The notes beneath the pieces were generated by a model. It saw only the letters and a program-made list of their open reading frames with translations. It searched no databases and was not told the DNA's origin. DNA of 11,193 nt from Auxenochlorella pyrenoidosa (taxonomy: Eukaryota > Chlorophyta > Trebouxiophyceae > Chlorellales > Chlorellaceae): positions 1,198,884 through 1,210,076 of the forward strand of contig KQ482053.1 in assembly GCA_001430745.1 (NCBI GenBank), written 5' to 3'. Below are positions 1-8,100 of the stretch, piece by piece. A program made the position numbers and the translations under genes. Position 1 is the first letter of the stretch. Each line of letters starts with the position of its first letter.

Positions 1-189
1 GAACTCCCCCAGCTTCACCACGCCCTGGGTCTGCAGGAACCGCACCACCTCGGAGGGGTGCTCCCGCAGCAGCTGGGCCACGGTGGGCGCCGGCTTGGGG
101 GGCCGGCCTGCGGTGGCCGCCTCGGCGCGGTCCCACAGGGCATCCTCCTGTGCGTGGGCCAGCAGGGGCTGCCCAGCGTCCTCAGCCAT
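1..189 (-). CDS. N-terminal part of an unrecognised protein (runs off left edge)
   Basis: A minus-strand frame opens with ATG at 189-187 and stays open for 63 codons to base 1, so only the N-terminus is visible. The start has an A at -3 and a G at +4, and the second codon is GCT, typical of algal starts. The peptide begins MAEDAGQPLLAHAQEDALWD. It continues through a Pro-rich piece (RPPKPAPT) into an amphipathic segment (VAQLLREHPSEVVRFLQTQG) and ends VVKLGEF at the edge. Codons are GC3-rich like the neighbouring exons. No signal peptide, membrane segment or known domain is visible, and I do not recognise the family. A splice donor could lie near GGCGTG|GTGAAG close to the edge, so the last few residues may be intronic. 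The gene lies downstream of the RING gene on the same strand. Confidence 0.5.
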   Translation of the reverse strand, partial: MAEDAGQPLLAHAQEDALWDRAEAATAGRPPKPAPTVAQLLREHPSEVVRFLQTQGVVKLGEF

Positions 190-704
190 GGTTGAAGAGG
201 TCTGCAGGTGCAGAAGCTGCCGGGGGGCTCTTTTCCTGTGCACTGCCAGGCTGGCACAGCATGGCACCTTTTGCGCAGCGCGATTCTACGGCATGGCTGC
301 AGGCCAAGCACTGATGTCAATGGGTATGCACCACAAGCAGTATGCTCGAGACCTTGTTGCACTGGGAGCAGGAGGCCTCCTAAGGCATGGCAACAAGCAA
401 CATTGGCTTGAAGCAAGGAGGCCAAAACAATCCTTCTGCAGCAGCAAGCATTCACGGCAGCGAGCAGCTACGCGCACATTCCACTTGAGGGAGAGCGCCG
501 GTGCCGCCCTGCCATGGCGTCATGCTGCGGCTGCTCCTCGCAAGCTGCCCGCACTTCCGGTGTGCTGAACCCCTTTCAAGCTGTGTGTCCTCAGCATTAA
601 ATGCAGCAGCATCCAGCAAGACTGCATGAGTCTTGCAGCGGGTGATAGAAGGAACAGGCTGTTCAAACTCGGACACATGCATCTGCACCTGACCGGCAGG
701 CGTC
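190..704. other. Intergenic region between two minus-strand genes
   Basis: This stretch has no frame with coding-like composition. Read on the minus strand it follows the stop codon of the RING gene and precedes the ATG of the left-edge gene, so it should hold the 3' UTR of the former and the promoter and 5' UTR of the latter. I found neither the green-algal poly(A) signal TGTAA nor AATAAA on the minus strand. It is less GC-rich than the flanking exons. Nothing else is recognised. Confidence 0.5.
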
Positions 705-2508
705 CTATCGTCGGCGCCCAGCACTGCCCAGGCTGCCGCTGCTTCTACTTGCCGCCAGGTTGCCGCTGCTGTTGCGCCGCCACTGGCTGCCGCTGCCCCC
801 ACCGCCGCCGGGCACTGGCCGCCTGCCGGGTGTGCTGCTGAGCCCGCGCTCCAGGCGATGCCGCGTGCGCGAGTCCAGTCCCTCATCTTCCTCTTCGCTG
901 TAGCCTTCGCTGTCCTCTGCAGAGGGACAAGCAACACGGGAGGCACATGGACAGATTGCTGGGAGCCCAGGGCAGGCAGTTTGGTGGAAGGCACGGCATC
1001 AGGTCCAGGCAGAATGGGCGTGCTCCTCCCACTTGGCAGGCTGCCCGGTCGCAGCAAGAGCCTGCCAATGTGTGGACCACGCCCACGGCCTGCCCATGCC
1101 CAGCATGGTCTGCCGTGATGCCCCGCTGCCAGACCCACCCGAGTGCTCCCAACCGTGCAGCCCGGCGGCCGCGTCATCAGCGCTGAAGCGCGCCGATGGC
1201 GCCTGCTCCAAGCCGCCGCCGGCTGGTGCCGCCCAGCTGCCCGCCGCTATCGACTGCACCAGCTGATCCAACTGCAAACAGATGAGGACAGGGGGCACAG
1301 AAGGTGGGTCAAAGCAGGCCGACCAAGCATGGGAGGGCAGCGGCGCGGCTGCGCCGGCTTGCGCAGCCCTGCCCAATGCGGCACCCCGCGCTGCGCCCGC
1401 GCTGCGTGGACCCCGGCGGGATCTGGGCTGCGCTCACCGAGTAGAGCTCGTGCAGCACCGCCTCTGGCTGGAAGGGCACCTCGCGCAGCATGTCGGCCCT
1501 GCAGGGGGGGGCCCAGGCAGCAGGGCAGGCTCGACAGCGGGGCCAGGGGGCTGGCTGCAGCGCCCTGGGTCCCCAGGCGCAGGCGCTGCCCCCTGCACCA
1601 GCTGCTCTCGGAAGCAGGCTGCGCTGTGGGCCCACGAGGTGGAAAGTATGCAACATTCTCCCGTCTGTCATCCACTGCTCACAACTGCTGCTTGCAAAGT
1701 TTGCGCCCACTGTCTGCTGCTCGCTCACTTGTAGCCTGCCAGAGTATCAATGACCTGCTGCAGCGTGTCGCTGGCATCGTTTGCGGCCGAGGAGCCCTGC
1801 CGGCCGCAGCCGTAGGCCGAACGCACGACCTGCATCTGCGCCTGCCGCGCCCTGCAGGTGCAGGACAGGCCAAGTTGAACAGCCAGACCAGATGGGTTGC
1901 CACGACCTCGAGCGGTAGCCCCGCCCCCGGCTGTGGGAGCAGCCACGCCCCTGCAGGCAGGGCCCCGCCCGCGGTCCTTGCCTGCACAGCAGCCGCTCCG
2001 ACTCTGCTGCAAAGTAGGCGTGGTCAAGGCAGCCCAGGTCCGGGCCCTCCTCCTCCACCTTGTCGGGCGGGGGGGCCAGCTGCACAGCAGGGGGCGCCAG
2101 GCATGGCTCAGATGCACGGCCGCCAAGCTCTGCGGGCATGCACTCATCCCAGCCACCCCAAAGCGGCCCTGCATGACCTCACCTGCTGCTGCCCATCAAC
2201 CACAAGGTGCTTGATCTCCGCCTGGCACAGTGGGCACTTGGGGTGCCGTCGCGTGCGGCACCACTGCTTCAGGCACTCGTAGCTGCAGCCGGAGCAGCAG
2301 CGGCGGGTGAGCGGCAGGGGGCAGGGTGAGCGGCGGTGGCAGCCGGAGGGACACGGCGGCGGCACAGCTTGCCCGGCTGCCTTGCGCCCATTCCAAGTTA
2401 AAACTGTGACCTCTCTCACCAGTACTCATGAGAGCAGTGGCATTCTGCAACTGTGCACGGCTTCGCCGGCGGTGTTTGAAGGCATATGGCGCAGCGATGC
2501 CCATCCAT
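705..2508 (-). CDS. C3HC4 RING-finger protein, probable E3 ubiquitin ligase (7 exons)
   Basis: Minus-strand exons are 2508-2420, 2282-2183, 2079-1982, 1851-1729, 1498-1438, 1271-1139 and 916-705 (TAG stop at 707-705). They join with intact phase into 816 nt, or 271 residues. The RING lies at residues 6-49: C6-x2-C9-x15-C25-x-H27-x2-C30-x2-C33-x12-C46-x2-C49. Its C30 codon is split by intron 1 (TG|C), and splicing restores the motif exactly. Trp37 after the sixth ligand is the usual RING hydrophobic position. Known RING proteins recruit ubiquitin-conjugating enzymes, so an E3 role is inferred. A helical middle region follows (about 75-160, including FQPEAVLHELYSLDQLVQSI). The tail is acidic (EDSEGYSEEEDEG) and then Gly/Ser/Arg-rich, ending GRRR. 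The start at 2508 has A at -3 and G at +4. An in-frame ATG at 2637 would add 43 unremarkable residues. No membrane segment is seen. The substrate is unknown. Confidence 0.75.
1852..1981 (-). other. Probable GC-AG intron (intron 3 of the RING gene)
   Basis: On the minus strand the exon ends TGTGCAG and the intron would begin GCAAGG, matching the AG|GCAAG consensus of the minor GC-AG donor class. The acceptor is CCTGCAG at 1852. This joins ...SERLLCR to ARQAQMQVVRSAYG in frame. A GT donor 5 nt upstream (CT|GTGCAG) is also phase-compatible and would drop residues C and R, but it fits the donor consensus poorly. Confidence 0.55.
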
Positions 2509-2731
2509 GGTCGAAATGTGTGCCGCAGCATACAACGGAAGTGCAAGACTCGCGCAAGGCATGGGGGACCTTCCAAGGGCCCGCTCTACGTGGCGGCAGC
2601 ATACGTGAGCATGGTGGCAGCGCCAGGGCCGCAGCATCGCGCCGATCACTTTCCTGATCGAAGACAATAAATCAAGGCTGCGTTCGGTAGCCCCAAGCTA
2701 GCTTGCCGCAGGCACAGGCAGACGGGCGCCA
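2509..2731. promoter_or_regulatory. Putative bidirectional promoter between the RING and UVRAG genes
   Basis: Only 223 bp separate the two divergent start codons, so both 5' UTRs and both core promoters must overlap here unless an undetected 5' exon exists. An AT-rich patch at about 2664-2675 (ACAATAAATCAA) stands out against the GC-rich background, about 60 bp upstream of the UVRAG ATG. I see no clear TATA box or other named element. If the RING gene uses the alternative ATG at 2637, the gap shrinks to 94 bp. Confidence 0.45.
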
Positions 2732-5700
2732 ATGCCGCTCGGGGCGCCAGAGGAGGGATGGGTGAGTGCAGAGGGCGGCATCTATGTGATCCTCGTCGCC
2801 GTCAGCCCACGACGACAGCAGCTGGCAGCCGCGCGTGGTTCGCGGCCCCACGTATCGGCACCGCGTCGCCGCGTTGCCGAGGGGTGCCTGCAGCCTGCCC
2901 ACCCTCATTCCTCCATGCCTCGCACCTCCTCTGCAGCGCCCTCCCAAGCGGCTGCGCCAACTGGAGAGCGTGGCGGGGCGGGGCCTACTGCTGGGCACCA
3001 GCAGCAAGCCCGGGGCCCCGGCACCCGCTGCGCACTGCGTCACGCTGGCTGCGAGGCATGCCGGCGAGGCCACCTGGCACCTGGTGTACCGCAGCGAGCA
3101 GGTGAGGGGCCGTGTGCACAGCAGTAGTGGGCTGGTGCATGCCGGGTGCTGTGTGGCTTGCCTGATGTGTGCAAGCGCCATGCAGCGCCGCTTGGCTGCA
3201 GCCCAAGGACTGGCCAACAGAGCATTCCCATGGTGCCCCGTGCTTGCCAGGCATCCTCATGCAACCCGGAGTGGCGTCCACTGGCCTGGAGTGAGGAGGC
3301 GCTGATTGCTGAAGATGAATTGCTGGATGGCGGGGGACAAGAAGTGGAGGTGCTGCTGGCGCTGCATGCGCTCGACCCTGCACAGCCGAGAGATGGCTGG
3401 GGCCAGCAGCTGGGGGACCAGGGGCGGCAGCAGCAGTTGCAACAGTGGCCAGGCGAGCAGCAGGGCCATGGCCTAGGCGGAGCAGGGGCGGCAGCCACGG
3501 ATGTTAGCTGGCCGTTGCTGCCTGCTGCAGCCCATCGGCCGGCATTCCAGCTGCCAGCGATGGAGAGCAGCGCCGCGCCAGGCAGCACGATACAGAAGGA
3601 AGCTGATGTCAACGGCAGTCCAGAAATCTCGACTGCTGCAGCAAGCACTTGGGAGGCTGGCCCTGGCAGCAGCCATGCAGCAAATGGCATGGAGAGGCAG
3701 CGTGGCGGCGCAGCGGAGGTGCAGCAATTAGGCGCTCCGGCCAGCCCCGCAGTTGAGCAGCAGGCAGGGGAAGACGGGGCAAACAGCACAGAAGTACGCG
3801 GAGACTCCATTCAATCGCTGCAAAGCCAGCAGCCCACACAGCAGCCCAGGCAGAATGGCGTGGAATCAGCACCGGCGCATGGCATGCACATGGCAGAGGC
3901 TGCACCAGCATTTGGCAGAACCGCGCTTGCGGCAATCCCGGAGCCAGCAGCGGTGCTGCCAGGCGTGGCAAACGCAGCAGGGGCGGCAGAGTCTGCTGCA
4001 GCTGCGCATGAGGAGTGGCTCGTCACCCTGGCAGCGGGGCTTGCTGGCACAGGGTGCTGCCCGGGCCGGCTGGTGGCTGCCTGGCAGCTGGGCAGCCTGG
4101 AGGAGCTGTTCCCGGCTGGCGCTGACCTGGCGGCCCTGCGGCAGCCGCTGCTGCCCAACACTCTGGTCCTGCAGTTTGGGGATGGCCAGTACCTGTGCCC
4201 GCCACCGCCGCCAGCGCTCCAGGTGTGGGTGCGTCGGTTGTGTCAGTGTGCACGGTGCGTGCAGCACACGTTCATACCTTCCAGCTTTGCATACAATACG
4301 TGTGCGTGTGCGTGTGGCTGGGCTTGTGGTGGGGGTAGGGGCTTGGGGGGTGGGGCTGCCGCTCATTCATGTGGCGACTGCTGCCCGGGTAGGTTGAACA
4401 ACTGCACTTCTGGAGCCGCCAGGCAGCAGTTGGACTAACCGTCACGGCGGCCCTGCGCCCGCACATTGCCTTCAGGCGCAGGTATCCGGCAGCACGCTGC
4501 AGCGGGCGCTGCGGAGCTCGGCAGGGACGAGCGGCGGCGCCACTCAGGGCGACGAGGTGGCAGCGGCAGCGCCAGCGCCAGCCAGCCCCGCCCGCCGTGG
4601 CTTTGCCAGCCTGCTGGTCTCCAAGCTGCTGCGCAGCAACCACAACCTGCAGGAGGCGGGTTCGCCGCAGGGCTCTGCTGCTGTGGCTGACCTGGCAGCC
4701 GAGGGGGGCCTGTCGGACGCGGAGAGCGACGCCGGCTCGGACGCAACAGCCACCACCAAGCTGTCCCGCATCACCACAGCCGCTACCACCGCCGCCAGCG
4801 AGCTGCCCCTGGGAGGAGTAGCTGCAGGAGGGGGCAGCCGGGGCGGCGCCCCTGCAGCGGCAGCAGCGACGGCGGCGGCAGTGGCAGCGGCCCCAGGCGT
4901 AGCAGGCCCGCGCGTGCTCACGCTGGCCGGCGTCCAACAGTGCATCACCTCTCTGGCAGCGCTGCAGGGGCGGGTGAGGGACCTTGCAGGGCGCAGCCAG
5001 GCGCTGCAAGCAGCCCTAGCGGCCCGCCTGAGGCCGCAGCGCCAGAGGCAGCACCAGGCGGCAGCGCTTGCAGCGCTGGCGGGAGACGCGGAGCGCTGCC
5101 GCCGGCAGGCAGCCGAGGTTCAGCAGCAGCTTTCAGAGGTGCAGACGGCAACGGCGGCTGCCGCCAAGCAGGCCACAGTGCGGGCGCAGGCGCTGGTGAC
5201 CACCCTGAAGGTCATGCAGGCAGCAGACCGGCAGGTCGGGTGAGCTGCAGCAGGCATTCGGGCCTGAAGGGGTCCCGGGGACTTGCTGTGGCACCGGGCC
5301 TCTAGCAGAGGCCCACACGTTGCGCAGCTCCCCAGCCCCCCATCCCCAGCCTGGCACAAGGCCCACAGGAGCGTCTGAGGGCCCTTGACAGCCCAGGCTT
5401 GCGCTGCTGCTGATTCCTCGGTACACCCAGACGGGTCCATCTCTGCTGGATGTCGCATGCCTGCTGCTGCCTGCCTGTTGCCTGCCCAGCCACCCGCCTG
5501 CCCTGCTGTGCCGACCTGCTGCAGGGAGGCCGAGGCGTCGCTGCGGGGGGAGGCGGGGCGTGGCGCGCTGGCGGCCACGCTGCGGGAGCTGGTGGCGCAG
5601 CGCTGCCAGATGGTGTGCCAGCTGGGGGCCATCTTCCAGCTGGGGCCCACGCAAGGTGGGCTGGGTGCTCTCCGAGGGCTTTTGCTGTCCAGCCTTGTTT

Positions 5701-7512
5701 ATCGACAAGCACAAACTCTGGCGTGTCCTCTCAAGCCGCGGTAGGGTGCTGCAGGAGCCTCGAGTAAGCTGCTCTGGAGGTGGGCCCCTCATTGTTGCAG
5801 CCACACCCGCCCGCAAGCTCTGGTGCCTGCCATTGCCAATCCGTCTGCCGCAGTGAGTATACCCGAGGCACCACCGGGGGGCTTCCTGGAGGACCGGCTG
5901 GAGCAGCAGTGGGCGGGAGCGGCGCCTGCACCCACCTCGCCGCTCTCGCTCACCGCAGCCCCCTCCTGGCAGCTGGGCAGCGGCGGCGGCATGCCCGGGT
6001 TTGCAGGCGGCGGCGCAGCGGTGGACAGCCCCAGCAAGTTCCGGTGCGCCAGCCTGGCTTGTGCAAGGCGGGTGCCTGCTTGTGCTGCTCATGCCGTTGC
6101 TCGATGCTCTTTGTGCTCAGGGCGTTTACGTGCCGGCAGGGCAAACAAGCGCATCCCTGCTGGATTGGCGTTGTCTCACAGCAGGCACACGGAGGGGCGC
6201 CCATGGGCAGTGCCGAATTTTGGCCGCGCTGCCACAATGGCTGCTTGACCCTTGCCCATTTTTGCGCCGCTGCCAACTGCAGGCAGGAGATGCGGCTGTC
6301 CATAGGCGGGCTGGAGATCCATCCCTGGGTGTGGCGCAAAGCCTTTGAGGAGGGCGGCCACGACAGCGACGCGGCAGAGGACCGGGCGGCGGGGGTGGCA
6401 CTGGGCTATGTCGCGCAGGTCAGGCGGCCTTGCGCGCCCTGCCTGCAGGGAGCCGCTGAGCGGTCACGCCCCTCCTGTGCATGACGTTGCTGCGTGCCAC
6501 AGAGCGAGGCGCCTGCAAGCGCTGGCACACGCCCGGTGCAAGGCCCACGGCATGCCTCACTGCCCACAGCCCTCCAGATCCCCTGCCCCCGCCACCTGCA
6601 GGTGGTTGACCGGCTGGGCAGCTACTTGGGGGTGGTGCTGCGCTACCCGCTGGTGCTGCGGGGCTCAAGGTCAGCCGTGCTGGACGGCCAGCTGCCGGTG
6701 GGCGCCTGGTGAGCGGGGCTGGGCAGCGGAATGGCGCGTTCAAATTGTTATTGAGCGAGGGAAGCAGGATGTAGCAAGCATCTCCCCCGCCGCTGCAACC
6801 CTTCCTGCTGCTGCCCGCTTCTTCACAGGGCTGAGGCGGAGGGCGACCGCGGCAGCGGGGCCGGCGACGGTTCGCGTCGGCCATTCCTGGCGCCATCGGG
6901 TCCGGGCCCCGGCGGCGCTGCGGGGGCGGCAGGCGCCCGGGGTGTGGAGTACCCGCTGTACTGCGACTCCAACCGGGAGCGAGCACGCTTTGCAGGTGGG
7001 CGTCACTGGGTGGCGGCGGGGAGCCTTGGACTGGGCGGCCCTGGTCCGTGCAGCCGATTCTGGAGCACAGCCGAGAAGAGGAGCCTGGGAGGTGGAGCCC
7101 TGGGTCGTGCGCCTGCAGAGATGCCTGCTGGCTCGATATTTGGGTTCTCTGTTGTCACCTCGCCCTTGGTTGGTTCGCCGACGGTGCTGCCCACCGAAAG
7201 CTGCAGCCGGGCACCTGGCCCCTCGCTTTGCATGGCTTCCCTGCTTGCGGTCGAGCTTCTCTGCTGCATTAGCGCCACCTGCTGCTTTCTCAGGCAATCC
7301 CGAAATGGTTTTCTCTACCGCCCTCCCCACCCCCTGCAGTGGGGGTGTTCCTGCTGAACAAGGACGTCATCCAGCTGCTGCAGGCGCACGGCATCAGCGC
7401 CGCCGGGCCCAACCACCTGCTGCAAAACCTGTACAAACTGCTGCTGGCCGCACAGTCCGCGCTGCCGCACCTTCCGCCCGTGCTAGCCGCGCTGGCAGCG
7501 CTGCCCCGGTGA
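2732..7512 (+). CDS. VPS38: UVRAG/VPS38-like subunit of class III PI3-kinase complex II (10 exons)
   Basis: Exons are 2732-2761, 2937-3101, 3251-4222, 4476-5239, 5525-5655, 5854-6043, 6283-6418, 6602-6708, 6829-6995 and 7340-7512 (TGA). They join in phase into 2835 nt, or 944 residues. UVRAG/VPS38 partners Vps34, Vps15 and Beclin/ATG6 to make PI3P on endosomes and autophagosomes. The family order is visible: an N-terminal KRLRQLESVAGRGLL segment; a C2-like half with YRSEQASSCNPEWRPL (about 62-76); a low-complexity insert (112-318); the second C2-like half, EEWLVTL to LVLQFGDGQYLCPP (about 319-385); a Ser/Ala linker; and a coiled coil (about 541-680) running into RCQMVCQLGAIFQL. The C-terminal family domain follows: RLSIGGLEI, VALGYVAQ, LRYPLVLRGSRS, VEYPLYCD, GVFLLNKDVIQLL and NHLLQNLYKLLL. 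The protein is longer than animal and plant relatives because of the insert and linkers. The least certain junctions are exon 6 (5' end and its GTGCGC donor) and the exon 4 acceptor. An unspliced intron inside exon 3 is not excluded. Confidence 0.85.
3389..4009 (+). repeat. Gln/Ala-rich low-complexity insert inside the C2-like domain of VPS38
   Basis: About 207 codons are dominated by CAG, GCA and GGC, giving Q- and A-rich sequence with runs such as QQQLQQWPGEQQG and AGAAESAAAA. The frame is open throughout, and no domain is recognised. Sequence resembling one half of the UVRAG C2 domain lies just before it (EVEVLLALHALDP) and the other half just after it (EEWLVTLAAGL). A retained or in-frame intron is the main alternative, since TCTGCTGCAG near 3990-4000 could act as an acceptor. 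Confidence 0.55.
4331..4355 (+). other. G-quadruplex motif in VPS38 intron 3
   Basis: Four G-runs lie close together on the coding strand: 4331-4335, 4338-4341, 4345-4350 and 4352-4355, with loops of 2, 3 and 1 nt. This meets the usual G3+N1-7 pattern with room to spare. It follows a short GTGTGCGTGTGCGTGTG tract and sits within the intron at 4223-4475, so it could form in the nascent transcript or in the displaced DNA strand. Confidence 0.65.
5801..5852 (+). other. Candidate alternative (cryptic) exon 6a of VPS38
   Basis: This 52-nt segment is preceded by TTGTTGCAG and followed by GTGAGTAT. It enters in phase 1 and leaves in phase 2, exactly as the chosen exon 6 (5854-6043) does, so it could replace that exon without breaking the frame. 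It would encode ATPARKLWCLPLPIRLPQ before QEMRLSIGG. Its codons (TTG, CCA, CGT) are less typical than those of 5854-6043, so I take it as a minor or decoy exon. Confidence 0.35.
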
Positions 7513-8084
7513 AGCTCTCCTGTTGCAAAACGTGCGGCGCAGCTGCACCCGTTGCCCGAGCGAGGCAGCCGGCAGGCCGAGGGAGACAAGCCCTTTCCCG
7601 CCGTGTTTCTGGGCCCTGCAGTTGGCGCCGCCCTTGCTGCCGTCCCCTATCCGTTACTGGACTTGCATTGCAAGCCGTTGACAGTCCCGTACCTGCGCAG
7701 GCGAGAGAGGAAGTTGGGAGGGCGGGCCCTTTGCGCTGGGTCTGCACCTGCCGGCAGCAGGCATGCCCAGCTGTCGGCGGGGGCCAGCCCTTGCGCAGGG
7801 GCGGCCTGGTTCCAAGGCTTCCTACAATTCATTGAGTGCCTTGCTGCATTGTGGGACGGTACCAGGCTCGTGAGGACGTGGGAAGCCGCTGCATGCGCAC
7901 CGCAACGATGTGTGTCGTGCCTGCCGCGCCGCGCTGCGCGCCCAGATGGCACGACACCAGTTGGGAATCCTCCTGTGGTCGCCGGTTCTGCCTTCACACC
8001 TCTCCGTTCAACGCTCTTTCTTGAAAACAGCGCTTGAAGGGCTCAGCAGACGCCTCACCGTCTCAAGGGAAGCCTCTCCGTCTC
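7513..8084. other. Intergenic region between VPS38 and the phosphatase gene
   Basis: This is about 570 bp between the VPS38 stop and the next ATG on the same strand. It should contain the VPS38 3' UTR and terminator and the promoter and 5' UTR of the phosphatase gene. I found no TGTAA poly(A) signal downstream of the stop. The frames that stay open here do so only because stops are rare in GC-rich DNA, and they show no conserved motif. An untranslated 5' exon or intron cannot be excluded, since CTTGAAAACAG near 8024-8034 resembles an acceptor. Confidence 0.5.
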
Positions 8085-8100
8085 ATGGCGGGCCTCTCGG
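8052..8100 (+). repeat. Imperfect 20-bp tandem repeat overlapping the phosphatase start codon
   Basis: GCCTCACCGTCTCAAGG at 8052 and GCCTCTCCGTCTCATGG at 8072 match at 15 of 17 positions and lie 20 bp apart. A partial third copy (GCCTCTCGG) starts at 8092 in the same register. The proposed start ATG is inside copy 2, where the equivalent triplet of copy 1 is AAG. Confidence 0.6.

Noticed and set aside
1725..1727. TGA after DTLAGYK as the end of the RING gene
   Set aside because: AA|GTGAGC is a strong donor and the next exon (1498-1438) continues in phase with helical, coding-like sequence.
1143..2282. 379-codon plus-strand open frame
   Set aside because: It is antisense to RING exons and introns; composition and lack of motifs mark it as a shadow frame in GC-rich DNA, while the minus strand gives a phase-consistent gene.
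2637..2667. Upstream in-frame start(s) for the RING protein
   Set aside because: The frame is open, but the codon at 2667 is TTG and the ATG at 2637 adds only His/Cys-rich, non-conserved sequence; ATG at 2508 has better context. Kept as an alternative.
3040..3810. 256-codon minus-strand open frame rich in Ser/Cys/Pro
   Set aside because: Antisense to the CAG-rich VPS38 exon 3; the Ser/Cys/Ala composition is what reversed CAG/GCA repeats produce.
3146..4438. Long plus-strand open frame of 430 codons taken as a single-exon gene
   Set aside because: Its first ~35 and last ~72 codons lie in introns 2 and 3 of VPS38; only 3251-4222 is exon, and conserved residues flank exactly those splice sites.
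5818..6043. Alternative 5' end of VPS38 exon 6 at 5818 (acceptor CGCAAG)
   Set aside because: Phase fits, but the acceptor lacks a pyrimidine tract; CTGCCGCAG at 5845-5853 is better.
6345..7835. 496-codon plus-strand open frame
   Set aside because: It crosses VPS38 exons 7-10 and introns in a different frame and shows no family motif; the VPS38 motifs are in the spliced frame.
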